DNA of 14,411 nucleotides from Ignavibacteria bacterium (GCA_013298375.1 JAAFHM010000065.1:1-14411), one strand, 5' to 3'; positions 1-7,367 are shown, counted from the first letter of the stretch. Numbers and translations: made by a program. The notes: generated from the letters alone by a model not told the origin.

Positions 1-180
1 CCGCCGGAAATACTTCAGCAAGAACAATCTGTCAAGACTCTGGCACGGCTAGTGGGTGAAAAATTTACTTCATATGAAGAGAGCGAGTCGCGTAAGAGAA
101 TAACACCAAGAAATAGGCATAAGGTTTACCTTTTCTGCCAGTACAGCACAATCAATATAAAAGCCCCACAGCCGCATTAA
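1..180 (+). CDS. Possible C-terminal end of an unidentified gene (weak)
   Basis: Frame 1 is open from the left edge for 59 codons and ends at TAA 178-180. The other two plus frames stop near positions 50 and 57. The translation is charged and polar, with ELQ/EES/RKR-type stretches in its first two thirds, and matches no family I recognise. The stop lies inside the loop of the 161-198 hairpin, so the last residues would be encoded by the terminator stem, which is unusual for a real gene. An open frame of this length arises by chance fairly often, so it may not be coding. Confidence 0.2.
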   Translation, partial: PPEILQQEQSVKTLARLVGEKFTSYEESESRKRITPRNRHKVYLFCQYSTINIKAPQPH

Positions 181-198
181 AACTCGGCTATGGGGCTT
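161..198 (-). terminator. Strong hairpin terminator, probably bidirectional
   Basis: A 14-bp stem with one mismatch (arms 161-174 and 185-198, AAGCCCCACAGCCG against CGGCTATGGGGCTT) encloses a 10-nt loop. Read on the minus strand the hairpin is followed by a T-rich run (CTTTTATATT). It lies 68 nt past the stop of the exported coiled-coil gene, so it most likely ends the sigma/anti-sigma operon. On the plus strand it is followed by TTCTCTTTTC, so it could also stop transcription entering from the left. Confidence 0.75.
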
Positions 199-209
199 CT
201 CTTTTCGCT

Positions 210-247
210 CCAGAGAAATATTTCGCGCTCTGGCGAACTGCGTTCGC
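210..247. repeat. Two adjacent small inverted repeats
   Basis: CCAGAG (210-215) pairs with CTCTGG (228-233) around a 12-nt loop. GCGAAC (233-238) pairs perfectly with GTTCGC (242-247) around a 3-nt loop. Both lie between the stop of the exported coiled-coil gene and its terminator, so they would form in the 3' untranslated RNA. They could stabilise the transcript end or be a small REP-like element; no second copy was seen in the window. Confidence 0.4.
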
Positions 248-266
248 ACTCCTGTTTGACGAATGC

Positions 267-773
267 CTATTTTTTGAGCGAATCACGCTTCGATTCGCGC
301 TTTCCTTGCAGTAAGATGTCGGTAACTTGCTTTTGAAATTTCGCCTCAAAAACGAGATAATCCGCGTACTGCTTATCGTTCAGAACCTCGCGAACGGAGC
401 GCAAAAGTTCGTTATTGGCATCTTGAAGTTGTTTGTGTTTGTCCAGCATAAGCTGGGTGGACTGCTTGATTTTTTCGCTATTGCCGGAACTTTTTGCTTT
501 GTCGAGGTCGTTGGTCGCATCTTCAAGAGATTTGCGCACTTCCTCGACCTTTTTTTGTTCGGAGTTGTAGCGCACAAAAAACTTCTCTGCCGTCGCATCG
601 TCGAGATTGAGCGCTTCGATAAGTTTGAGTTTTTTGAGTTGTTCGATTTGTTTTTTGCCGCCTTGCTGTTTTGCAGAGAGCGCGGGTGCGGCAGTTGCGA
701 CAGAAATGCTCAAAGCGGCGCTACACGCAAGAGCAAGCAATGGCTGGCGGCAAAAAAGTCGGGCAAAAGTCAT
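267..773 (-). CDS. Exported coiled-coil protein, Spy/CpxP-like
   Basis: This 168-residue protein starts with a clear signal peptide: a basic start, a hydrophobic core (LLALACSAALSISVA) and an Ala-rich cleavage zone near residues 27-33. The rest is almost entirely charged helix (Lys, Glu, Gln, Asp, roughly residues 38-165) with no further membrane segment, so it should be periplasmic. Size and composition resemble the small all-helical periplasmic chaperones and sensors of the Spy/CpxP group, and 'LNLDDATAEKFFVRY' near residue 55 resembles the helix starts of that group; the full LTxxQ signature is not evident. The ATG is preceded by GGAG at 5-nt spacing, one of the few good ribosome sites here. 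It is the last gene after the ECF sigma and anti-sigma genes, 72 nt downstream, so it is probably part of that envelope-stress output. Chaperone function is inferred; another helical periplasmic role is possible. Confidence 0.7.
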   Translation of the reverse strand: MTFARLFCRQPLLALACSAALSISVATAAPALSAKQQGGKKQIEQLKKLKLIEALNLDDATAEKFFVRYNSEQKKVEEVRKSLEDATNDLDKAKSSGNSEKIKQSTQLMLDKHKQLQDANNELLRSVREVLNDKQYADYLVFEAKFQKQVTDILLQGKRESKRDSLKK

Positions 774-845
774 AGATTCTCCGAAAAAATTACGGTGCAG
801 TCGTTAAAGAGTCTTGATTGGTTTAGGTTCTTGAAATTGCGATAG

Positions 846-1562
846 TTACATTTCGGTCATCGCCGCAGCAATGCCCGCCGCTTCTTCTTCGCTCATATCG
901 TCAAAAGTAGAATTATCAAAATAATCCTGAAATGCAGAGCGGTTCGCTGCCAGAGCGCGTAAGGTCTCTTTGGTGAGCATTTTTCGTGCCACCATTGCGG
1001 CTTGTTTGTCGGCTTCATCGGCGCTGTTCGCATTTGCGCCGAGGTTGTCGGCAAAGGCGCTGTGTTCGTTGACAACGCTTTCATCTACCTGCAATTCTTC
1101 TAAACGCTGGATGTCGTCCGGCGTGAGAATAGCAGTCTCAATGCGGTCACTGGCGAAGGTTTTCCAGCTGCCATTGAACGCCTGTGGCATCGAAATAACC
1201 GCCAAGACGACGCACATCGCCAGCGCCGGAACAAAAAACTTCAAAAGCCGAAATCGGTGCGCCCGGCGCTCTGCTTCTTGCTGCAAACGCTGTTGGACGT
1301 GAACGGTTAAATTTTTCAGACGCTGCGATTCTGCACGATCAAGTGCTTCAAATTCTTCGCGGACGCTGCCGAAACTGTCTTGGATAAGGCGCAATTCTTG
1401 GGCAAGATCGGGATATGCCAGCAAAGAGGCTTCAAATCGTGCTTTGTCGTCGTTGGATAATTCAAGGTCGCCAAAGGCATAGTCCGGCAAAAGCGCTTCG
1501 ACTTCTTCCCGCGCCAGTATTGGTGCGCCTTGGTCTGGGGATGTCGAAAATTGGGTATTCAT
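846..1562 (-). CDS. Anti-sigma-like membrane protein with degenerate zinc-finger domain
   Basis: The protein has about 238 residues from the ATG at 1562. An in-frame TTG at 1604 would add 14 residues; neither start has a clear ribosome site, and ATG is preferred. The N-terminal 30-60 region (LLPDYAFGDLE...AYPDLAQEL) follows the fold pattern of the zinc-binding anti-sigma domain (zf-HC2/ZAS), but the cysteines of the usual CPxCxxEL are Tyr and Leu and the histidine is absent, so no zinc should bind. A charged helix follows, then one membrane segment (FFVPALAMCVVLAVISM), then about 100 mostly acidic residues that should be periplasmic. It follows the ECF sigma gene by 66 nt, the classic place for a membrane anti-sigma that holds sigma at the membrane until it is degraded. 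The role is inferred from position and fold pattern, not from catalytic residues. Confidence 0.72.
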   Translation of the reverse strand: MNTQFSTSPDQGAPILAREEVEALLPDYAFGDLELSNDDKARFEASLLAYPDLAQELRLIQDSFGSVREEFEALDRAESQRLKNLTVHVQQRLQQEAERRAHRFRLLKFFVPALAMCVVLAVISMPQAFNGSWKTFASDRIETAILTPDDIQRLEELQVDESVVNEHSAFADNLGANANSADEADKQAAMVARKMLTKETLRALAANRSAFQDYFDNSTFDDMSEEEAAGIAAAMTEM

Positions 1563-1628
1563 GGTGATAAGGGTATTAGGACGTTCGCTGATATTGTGAT
1601 TCAATCAACTGGCTACCAAACAATGAAC

Positions 1629-2201
1629 TTACTGCTTTTCTGATTTGAGCAACTGAGCGAGTTTTTTCGCTGCTTGAAAGTAGTTTGCTTTCAGTCCGCC
1701 GACGCTTGTACCGGAGATTTTCGAGATTTCTTCGTAGGAAAGTTCATCGAAATAGCGCATAATGAAGGTTTGGCGTTGCTTTTCGGGCAGTTCTTCCAAC
1801 ATTGCCTCGAAGCGAACTTTGAAATCGCTGTTTTCGGTTGCCTGTGCTGGTGTGATGCTGTGGTCGGGAACAATTTCCTCAATCACATCCAGCCCCACAA
1901 ACTGACGTACCTTCTCCTTGCGCTTCATGCCAGAACAAACGTTCATCGTGATGCGATACAGCCACGTTGTGACGGAACTATCGCCGCGAAAATTGCGGAT
2001 ATTTTTGAGTGCCTTGATAAACACTTCCTGCGTCGCATCGTAAGCATCGTCGGAGGATTTCAAATATCGCAATGCCGTCGCATAGACAAATTTTTGATAT
2101 TTCCGCACGAACTCATTAGCCGCAGCGCTATTGCTGTCGGTGGCTTCACGGAGGGCTGTTAGTAGTGCGTCTTCGGGCTTCACAGAAAGGGCGTAACTCA
2201 T
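1629..2201 (-). CDS. ECF-type RNA polymerase sigma factor (RpoE/SigW family)
   Basis: This 190-residue protein is of normal length for an ECF sigma factor with only regions 2 and 4. Region 2 (about residues 28-96) shows the core-binding pattern DAYDATQEVFIKAL and the -10-recognition stretch FRGDSSVTTWLYRITMN. Region 4 (about 134-186) is a helix-turn-helix: LPEKQRQTFIMRYFDELSYEEISKISG followed by the recognition helix TSVGGLKANYFQAAKKL. It would direct core polymerase to a small regulon, usually including its own operon. The ATG at 2201 has no clear Shine-Dalgarno. It leads a three-gene minus-strand unit with an anti-sigma-like membrane protein and an exported helical protein, so an envelope signal is the likely input. 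The exact ECF subgroup cannot be assigned by eye. Confidence 0.93.
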   Translation of the reverse strand: MSYALSVKPEDALLTALREATDSNSAAANEFVRKYQKFVYATALRYLKSSDDAYDATQEVFIKALKNIRNFRGDSSVTTWLYRITMNVCSGMKRKEKVRQFVGLDVIEEIVPDHSITPAQATENSDFKVRFEAMLEELPEKQRQTFIMRYFDELSYEEISKISGTSVGGLKANYFQAAKKLAQLLKSEKQ

Positions 2202-2485
2202 GGGTAATTCAGCGAACTGTGTTGAACACTCGTAATTTACATCAATTCGATGATTCTATGGAAAAAAAAGTTTAATGGCACGGTGAGTTTTGGCACGAAT
2301 AATGAGTCTAATCCAGACACAATGCGGTTTCAATCCCATAAAACAACACTCAACAAGAATAACCCCACACCAAAAATCAAAAACTGCAAGCCAAAAACGA
2401 AATACCCGACGAATTTACCACAGAATTTCGCAGACAAAGCGTAAATTTGTTGGTGTCCTCTCTCTCATTTTTAGAAAGCAAATCT
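2202..2485. other. Divergent intergenic region, no gene seen
   Basis: These 284 bases separate the minus-strand ECF sigma gene from the plus-strand gene at 2486. They are A-rich on the plus strand and clearly more AT-rich than the flanking genes. A short palindrome (GTGTTGAACAC, 2219-2229) lies 18 nt before the sigma start and could be an operator. A TAAATTTG box (2442-2449) fits a promoter for the rightward gene. I could not identify a convincing promoter for the sigma gene. A 64-codon open frame at 2250-2444 has an Asn/Lys/Thr-rich product that simply reflects base composition. Confidence 0.6.
2442..2449 (+). promoter_or_regulatory. Bacteroidota-type -7 box (TAnnTTTG)
   Basis: TAAATTTG exactly matches the -7 consensus TAnnTTTG of Bacteroidota vegetative promoters. 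No good -33 TTTG stands 19-21 nt upstream, only weaker TTTA/TTTC. The implied transcription start near 2456 leaves a leader of about 30 nt to the ATG at 2486 and would exclude the in-frame TTG at 2447 as the start. It would drive the small unknown gene, ruvA and perhaps the surface-protein gene. Confidence 0.45.
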
Positions 2486-2803
2486 ATGGCTACGCGAACA
2501 CTCTTGTCGGCTTACCGCTCATCGGATGCTTTTCCCCATCTGGGAGTGGCGGTGCGCCTGAATATGCGGGCATTGCGCAAAATTGAAGCTCTTTGCGGTA
2601 CGCAGTACACGGAATGTGTTTCTATTGTCATGCGAGGTTTTGTGCGCTTCCCCAGTCAAGACCCCCTTGTGGACGATACCGCAAATGTGGATATTCGCGT
2701 GATGCTCGTGGACAATCAAGGCGCGGAGGTAATGAACGACTACACGCTCATTTGCCGCTACCAACCGCTTCAACGCTCGTTTGAAGTGATGTCTGTTTCG
2801 TGA
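2486..2803 (+). CDS. Uncharacterised 105-residue protein upstream of ruvA
   Basis: I do not recognise this family. From the ATG at 2486 it has 105 residues and three cysteines (37, 44, 90), with no signal peptide or membrane segment. Its first third is a basic helix-like stretch (LNMRALRKIEALC). The second half alternates hydrophobic and polar residues, suggesting a beta sandwich (VDIRVMLVDNQGAEVMNDYTLICRY). An in-frame TTG at 2447 would add 13 residues but coincides with the predicted promoter box, so the ATG is preferred. Only 35 nt separate its stop from the preferred ruvA start, so the two are probably co-transcribed. Coding is supported by an open frame with codon use like ruvA and a sensible amphipathic product; function is unknown. 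Confidence 0.65.
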   Translation: MATRTLLSAYRSSDAFPHLGVAVRLNMRALRKIEALCGTQYTECVSIVMRGFVRFPSQDPLVDDTANVDIRVMLVDNQGAEVMNDYTLICRYQPLQRSFEVMSVS

Positions 2804-2838
2804 TATTGTCCATTTTTTTTGTACTTTTCTTCGTTCCG

Positions 2839-3450
2839 ATGATTGCTCAACTTCGTGGTACGCTTGTTCATAAAACGCCTGTTGATGTTGTTATTGACTG
2901 TGGTGGCGTGGGGTATTTAGTATCGGTTTCAACGATAACCTCCGAAAAATTGCCGGATGTGGGCGCTTCGGTGACGTTATTGACCATGATGATTGTCCGC
3001 GAAGATGCGCAGCAATTATTTGGCTTTTTGAGTGATGCCGAGCGGGATATTTTCAAATTGCTTATTTCGATTAGCGGGATTGGTCCCAAAATCGGCATTA
3101 CGATTCTTTCTGCGGGAAATCTCCCCGAATTGCAAGATACCATCATGCGCGGCGACCTTTCGCGCTTGCAAAAACTGCCCGGTGTGGGCAAAAAAACTGC
3201 CGAGCGGATTATTGTGGAACTCAAAGATAAAATCGGCAAGGTCGAAGGATTTGAGGAAACGGCAGAAGAGGCGATTGCAAGCGCCACACAGCGCGATGTC
3301 CGCGAAGAAACACTCGCCGCAATGGTCAAACTCGGCTACCAACGCGCCGCCGCCGACAAAGCTATTAAAACCGCGCTCCAAGCCGAACTCAACGTCCAAT
3401 TCACGGTCGAACAACTTCTGCGCAAGGCGCTCCGCAACGTTCTTCGCTAA
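2839..3450 (+). CDS. ruvA: Holliday junction DNA helicase subunit RuvA
   Basis: RuvA forms the tetramer that holds a four-way DNA junction and loads the RuvB motor during recombinational repair, acting with the RuvC nuclease. The product has 203 residues, normal for the family. The N-terminal OB domain begins with the typical MIxxLRGTL. Two helix-hairpin-helix DNA-binding motifs follow (SISGIGPKIG near residue 77 and LPGVGKKTAERI near 112), then the flexible acidic linker and the C-terminal RuvB-binding three-helix domain (ETLAAMVKLGYQRAAADKAI). The family start fixes the ATG at 2839; a GTG at 2800 overlapping the previous stop would add a spurious hydrophobic leader. There is no Shine-Dalgarno, only a pyrimidine-rich leader. 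The surface-protein gene starts 52 nt downstream; ruvB and ruvC are not in the window. Confidence 0.97.
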   Translation: MIAQLRGTLVHKTPVDVVIDCGGVGYLVSVSTITSEKLPDVGASVTLLTMMIVREDAQQLFGFLSDAERDIFKLLISISGIGPKIGITILSAGNLPELQDTIMRGDLSRLQKLPGVGKKTAERIIVELKDKIGKVEGFEETAEEAIASATQRDVREETLAAMVKLGYQRAAADKAIKTALQAELNVQFTVEQLLRKALRNVLR

Positions 3451-3502
3451 CGATTGCACTCCATATTTCGTCATTTTCCTCGCCCCATTCAATTTTCGTC
3501 TC

Positions 3503-6202
3503 ATGCACATTCTGACCAGTCTTTTTGCGCTTTTGCGCACCACAAGCACTCGCTTCCCTGATACTCAATCTCGTATCATACAACGCTGTTCTCTCATTCT
3601 CGCTCTTACTGCATTCCTGCCAATACCTGCTCTTGCCCAAACGCCAAGCGCGACAAAGCCCGAAAAGATGCGCGAGACCGTCAAAGCAACCTCCGAAGGG
3701 CGCGATTTCTGGGTGTGTTTTCAAAAGAATAGCATTGAATCGCCGCCCGACCAGCGTACAGGACGCATACCGCAAAAAGAGCAGCTTTCGTTGGAACTGT
3801 TTATCACTTCCAACGAGGATACGCGAGTGAAAGTTGAAATTGAGGGCTTGCTTTTTAAGCAAGAAAGCCGCATTCGGGGCGGAACGGTGGTGAATGTTCG
3901 GATTGATACTGCTGCACAACTTCGCTCCAGCGAAGTTCCGGAGCGCCTTGCAGTGCATATTACCTCCGAAAAGCCTGTCAGTGTCTATGGTATGAGCCAT
4001 CGTTACCAAACAACCGACAGTTACATGGGCTTACCGATAGAAGCGCTTGGAACGGAATACCGCACCGTTTCCTATTACAAACTCCGTGAAGACCTCATTG
4101 CGCAATTTGCGGTCATTGCCACCGAAGATAGCACCACGCTCACCATCACGCCTAAATCGCCCACCTTTGGTGGAAAACCTGCCGACCAGCCATTTACGGT
4201 GAATCTCCGCAAAGGCGATGTCTATCAAGTCATCGGTGCGTCGCCTGGCAAAAACAAACCTTCCGACCTCACGGGTTCGCTCGTGCAAGCAAATAAGCCG
4301 ATTGCGGTTTTTAGCGGACACAACGGCGCGTATGTTCCTATTCCCGACAAAGGCTATAATCACCTCGTCGAGCAGCTTCCACCCATGACGGCGTGGGGTC
4401 GGCACTATTATGTGGGAAAGCTCTTCGGGCGCACCAAATCAACGGTTCGTGTGATTGCGGCAGAAAATGAAACAAAGGTATTTTCTAATGGGCAACTCGT
4501 TTCGCTCTTAAATGCCGGTGAATACTACGAGGACGGTAATGTCCGCGAAAATACCCAAATCACGGGCGATAAACGCATTTTGGTTGCCCAGTACGCGCAT
4601 GGTTTCGAGAATGGTCAGGATTCCGTCGGCGACCCGATGATGATTTTGATTACCCCAACGCAGCAATTTTTGAAGCGCTACCGCATGGCTACGCCGATTC
4701 GCGGCGAATGGCGGCACTACGTCAATATCGTTGTTCCCCGCGAAGCCGCATCCTCGCTGCGTTTGGACGGAAAACCCGTGAGCGAACAAGCCCTTCTGCC
4801 CTTTGGCGAAAGCCGCTATATGATTGCCCAAATTAGTCTTGCTTACGGCACACACACGTTTGAATGTACCGAACCATTTGGCTTGTACAGTTATGGCTTT
4901 GGCTACGGGCAGGATAGTTATGACGCTTACGGCAATATGATTGGGCAGTCGTTTCTCGAACTCCGCGCCGTCCAAGACACGATTCCGCCAACGATGGAGG
5001 TTGTTTATACCGCAGCGCCTACACCGCGCAGGGAGAATACTTCCGGCTCTGCGCCTGAAAGCCGCATAAAACGGTCATCGGCAGACACGCTCAGTGCGGA
5101 AGAGCAGTTTGAGCAACTTCTTCAGCGCCGTGCATTGGCGAGGCTGCAACTTGCTGCCGAAGATGTTGGAAAACGCCTATTGAAGCCGCTTTCCGATGCC
5201 GTTGGCGGTGGACGCGCCCGATTGCTCGTCCGCGACGACCGCGAAGACGACAAAGGGCTTGCGGCGGTGCGCGTGGTGAGTGCGGGCGGCTTGATTATCC
5301 CCGAATCTGTCATTACCGCCGGAGCGCCACAAGCAGAAATCGCCTTTGATGAATTGCAGCAAGTCTCTAGCGGGCGGGCGCTTTTGGAAGCAATCGATAT
5401 TGCGGGGAACAAGACGATCTACACGCTTTGTTTCAGCAAAGACCAAATCGGCACCGACAATATCACCACGCTCACGCAAGGCGAAACCGATTATTGCCCC
5501 AAGCGCACATTGTGGTACGCGGGAATCTTTGGTTTTGGTGGCGTAACAACGCATGAAGCAAGTTTTAGTGCGTCTTCCGGCGTACCTTCGCTGGCAAATA
5601 TTGCCGGGCTTGGAGTGTTTGGTAATGATGCCAGCGCGAGTATATTGCCGCTTGGTGCAGGGGCGGTGGTGGGGCATAGATTTTCCGCGCTCTTTGGGGC
5701 ATCGGCGCGAGTGGCGTGGGAGCAGTTGCCCGGAACGCTTCGTGCTGCGGATGTGGCTTCATCGGGGTTAGTGCGGAATCTGGATGGTACGCTTGCGCCG
5801 CTTTTTCTTGCCCAAACGCTTGCACTACAAAATTCGTATATTTCACTTTCGCTCATGGGGGAGCTATTCTTTACCAATAGCTTTTATGCGCTCTTGGGGG
5901 TAAAAGGTGCATTTGCCCTGAATAAAAATGTCGAAACACGCGCAGTGGTCGTCTCCCCGGATAATTTTCGACTGCTCAACCGTCCCGAAAATGCTACCCG
6001 CACGTTTACGGGAGAACTGGCTTCCGTGCAAAGTTTCGTACCGTTTGCGGCGGGTGGCTTGGGGATAAGTATTCCCATTTGGCGGAGTCTTGCTTTGAGC
6101 GCGGAGGCGCTCTACTCCTATCCCCTCGGCGATGTTGTTGCGGGCAGTGCTTGGCGCGTTTCGCAAATAACGCTCAGTGTGGGAGCGCGAGTGCGATTGT
6201 AA
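3503..6202 (+). CDS. Large exported protein: IgGFc-binding-like domain, Ig-like segment and C-terminal beta-barrel
   Basis: The protein has 899 residues from the ATG at 3503; the open frame extends back to 3032, but that part lies inside ruvA in another frame and is not coding. A signal peptide with a long N-region ends near Ala45 (PALA/Q). Residues about 64-480 follow the IgGFc-binding N-terminal domain pattern, starting GRDFWVCF and running through repeated beta-rich units with 'VSVYG', 'AVFSGHNGAYVP' and 'LYSYGFG' segments. An Arg/Ser-rich linker (about 500-580) follows. Residues about 580-655 look like an Ig-like fold ending DIAGNKTIYTL, bounded by two cysteines. From about 665 to the end, alternating aromatic/small strands and a C-terminal SVGARVRL suggest an outer-membrane beta-barrel. 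This would place the IgGFc-like part on the cell surface with its own anchor. Binding partner unknown; IgG binding must not be assumed. Confidence 0.75.
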   Translation: MHILTSLFALLRTTSTRFPDTQSRIIQRCSLILALTAFLPIPALAQTPSATKPEKMRETVKATSEGRDFWVCFQKNSIESPPDQRTGRIPQKEQLSLELFITSNEDTRVKVEIEGLLFKQESRIRGGTVVNVRIDTAAQLRSSEVPERLAVHITSEKPVSVYGMSHRYQTTDSYMGLPIEALGTEYRTVSYYKLREDLIAQFAVIATEDSTTLTITPKSPTFGGKPADQPFTVNLRKGDVYQVIGASPGKNKPSDLTGSLVQANKPIAVFSGHNGAYVPIPDKGYNHLVEQLPPMTAWGRHYYVGKLFGRTKSTVRVIAAENETKVFSNGQLVSLLNAGEYYEDGNVRENTQITGDKRILVAQYAHGFENGQDSVGDPMMILITPTQQFLKRYRMATPIRGEWRHYVNIVVPREAASSLRLDGKPVSEQALLPFGESRYMIAQISLAYGTHTFECTEPFGLYSYGFGYGQDSYDAYGNMIGQSFLELRAVQDTIPPTMEVVYTAAPTPRRENTSGSAPESRIKRSSADTLSAEEQFEQLLQRRALARLQLAAEDVGKRLLKPLSDAVGGGRARLLVRDDREDDKGLAAVRVVSAGGLIIPESVITAGAPQAEIAFDELQQVSSGRALLEAIDIAGNKTIYTLCFSKDQIGTDNITTLTQGETDYCPKRTLWYAGIFGFGGVTTHEASFSASSGVPSLANIAGLGVFGNDASASILPLGAGAVVGHRFSALFGASARVAWEQLPGTLRAADVASSGLVRNLDGTLAPLFLAQTLALQNSYISLSLMGELFFTNSFYALLGVKGAFALNKNVETRAVVVSPDNFRLLNRPENATRTFTGELASVQSFVPFAAGGLGISIPIWRSLALSAEALYSYPLGDVVAGSAWRVSQITLSVGARVRL

Positions 6203-6208
6203 AAAGTT

Positions 6209-6235
6209 GTTGAACAGAACAGCCCTCTGTTCAAC
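6209..6235 (-). terminator. Hairpin terminator between convergent genes
   Basis: A perfect 10-bp stem (GTTGAACAGA 6209-6218, TCTGTTCAAC 6226-6235) has a 7-nt loop. On the minus strand it follows the rluD-type stop by 2 nt and is trailed by AACTTTTTA, a usable U-run. On the plus strand it lies just after the surface-protein stop but has no U-run, so it probably ends mainly the minus-strand rseP-rluD unit. Confidence 0.7.
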
Positions 6236-6237
6236 CC

Positions 6238-7365
6238 TCACATCGCCTCTTTCCTCGCCGCTTCCAGCGCCGCCGCGAAATCTTCCGGCAATGCGGAATC
6301 AAATTCTAGCCACCGTCCCTCGCCCGAAGGGTGCGTAAAACCAAGTGTTTTGGCGTGCAGTGCTTGGCGGGGAATGAGTTTCAAAAGCCGCTCTCCAAGC
6401 CCTTTCCATTGCCCGCTATTGCCCGCATAGACCACGCTCGAACCGCCATAATCCTCATCGCCCACAAGCGGGTGCTTGATGTGAGCGCAATGCACACGGA
6501 TTTGATGCGTCCGCCCCGTGCGGAGCTTGAGTGCAAGCAGTGTGCAGGAGGAAAAGCGCTCCAAAACGGTATATTCGGTAATCGCAACTTTCCCGCCTTT
6601 AGGCAAAACTGCCATTTTCTTGCGGTCGCGTGGTGAGCGCCCCAAATTTCCTTCGATAACGCCAACATCTTCCTTGACAATTCCCCAGACAAGCGCGTAG
6701 TATTGCCGTTTTGCGGTGCGCTCGGCAAATTGCTTTGCCAGACGTGCGTGGGAAACCGCATCTTTCGCAATGACCAGAATGCCCGATGTATCCTTGTCCA
6801 AACGGTGAACAATGCCCGGACGCACGGCATCACTCGCCAAAAGTGCGCTTTCGGTAAGTGTATTTTCGGTGGCTTCTTCACTGTCATCGTCCTCATCGCC
6901 TTCGTTTGCTTCAAGCAGTGGAACGGCTTCGCGCTGCCCAAAATGCCACAAAAGCGCATTGACAAGCGTTCCATAGCGATTCCCAAAGCCCGGATGGACG
7001 ACCATTCCTGCGGGTTTGTTGACGACCATGAGTGCGTCATCTTCATAGCAAATATCAAGGGGGATATTTTCAGGAACAAGTTCGAGCGGCGGGGGCTTCA
7101 TCAAGCGACATTCTATCACGTCGGCGGGCTGAATTTTGCGGCTCACCTTTGCAGGAGCGCCATTGACAAGAACCGTTCCGGCTTCGATAGCATCTTGGAC
7201 TTTGGAGCGACTGGCGTTGGGGAGTGATTCGGTTAAAAATACGTCAAGCCGCACAGGTGCTTGCTTAGAAGGGATGGTAAAGGTGAAAATCCGCTCAATG
7301 TGCGGAGGATAATTGCGGTCGAAATCAGGTTCCATAGCGATTCGGTGATCATCATCATCAGTCAC
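6238..7365 (-). CDS. rluD: Ribosomal large-subunit pseudouridine synthase, RluD type
   Basis: This family converts specific uridines of 23S rRNA to pseudouridine (positions 1911, 1915 and 1917 for E. coli RluD). The 375-residue protein has an S4 RNA-binding domain (about 37-85, RLDVFLTESLPNASRSKVQDAI) and the RluA/RluD catalytic core with HRLDKDTSG at 188-196, Asp190 being the catalytic aspartate. VNKPAGMVVHPG, LRTGRTHQIRVH and GDEDYGG are also present. Residues about 145-178 form an acidic insertion (EGDEDDDSEEATEN) just before the catalytic loop. The GTG start at 7365 is chosen because AAGGA stands 6 nt upstream, overlapping the end of the preceding gene; the ATG at 7335 has no ribosome site. 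It is the last gene of the unit, 2 nt after the FtsL-like gene. It could instead be a related RluA-family member with another target uridine. Confidence 0.92.
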   Translation of the reverse strand: MTDDDDHRIAMEPDFDRNYPPHIERIFTFTIPSKQAPVRLDVFLTESLPNASRSKVQDAIEAGTVLVNGAPAKVSRKIQPADVIECRLMKPPPLELVPENIPLDICYEDDALMVVNKPAGMVVHPGFGNRYGTLVNALLWHFGQREAVPLLEANEGDEDDDSEEATENTLTESALLASDAVRPGIVHRLDKDTSGILVIAKDAVSHARLAKQFAERTAKRQYYALVWGIVKEDVGVIEGNLGRSPRDRKKMAVLPKGGKVAITEYTVLERFSSCTLLALKLRTGRTHQIRVHCAHIKHPLVGDEDYGGSSVVYAGNSGQWKGLGERLLKLIPRQALHAKTLGFTHPSGEGRWLEFDSALPEDFAAALEAARKEAM

Positions 7366-7367
7366 AA

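Noticed and set aside
327..845. Long plus-strand open frame of 172 codons
   Set aside because: It lies antisense to the exported coiled-coil gene, which has a signal peptide and a good ribosome site; the Phe/Leu-rich product is the expected shadow of Lys/Glu-rich codons.
1563..1604. TTG start extending the anti-sigma-like protein by 14 residues
   Set aside because: No ribosome site and no family pattern in the extra residues; the ATG at 1562 is simpler, though the TTG cannot be fully excluded.
2325..2341. GGTTTCAATCCCATAAA, resembling part of a CRISPR repeat
   Set aside because: It occurs once only. No second copy or regular spacing was found, and no cas gene is present.
2250..2444. 64-codon plus-strand open frame
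   Set aside because: Asn/Lys/Thr/Pro-rich product in an A-rich intergenic region, with no ribosome site and no domain pattern.
2800..2838. GTG start giving RuvA a hydrophobic leader
   Set aside because: RuvA proteins begin with MIxxLxG, which fits the ATG at 2839; a membrane leader would not suit a cytoplasmic DNA-binding tetramer.
3032..3502. 157-codon upstream extension of the surface-protein frame
   Set aside because: It overlaps ruvA in a different frame, and the product is Ser/Lys/Arg-rich with no pattern. The signal peptide begins at the ATG at 3503.
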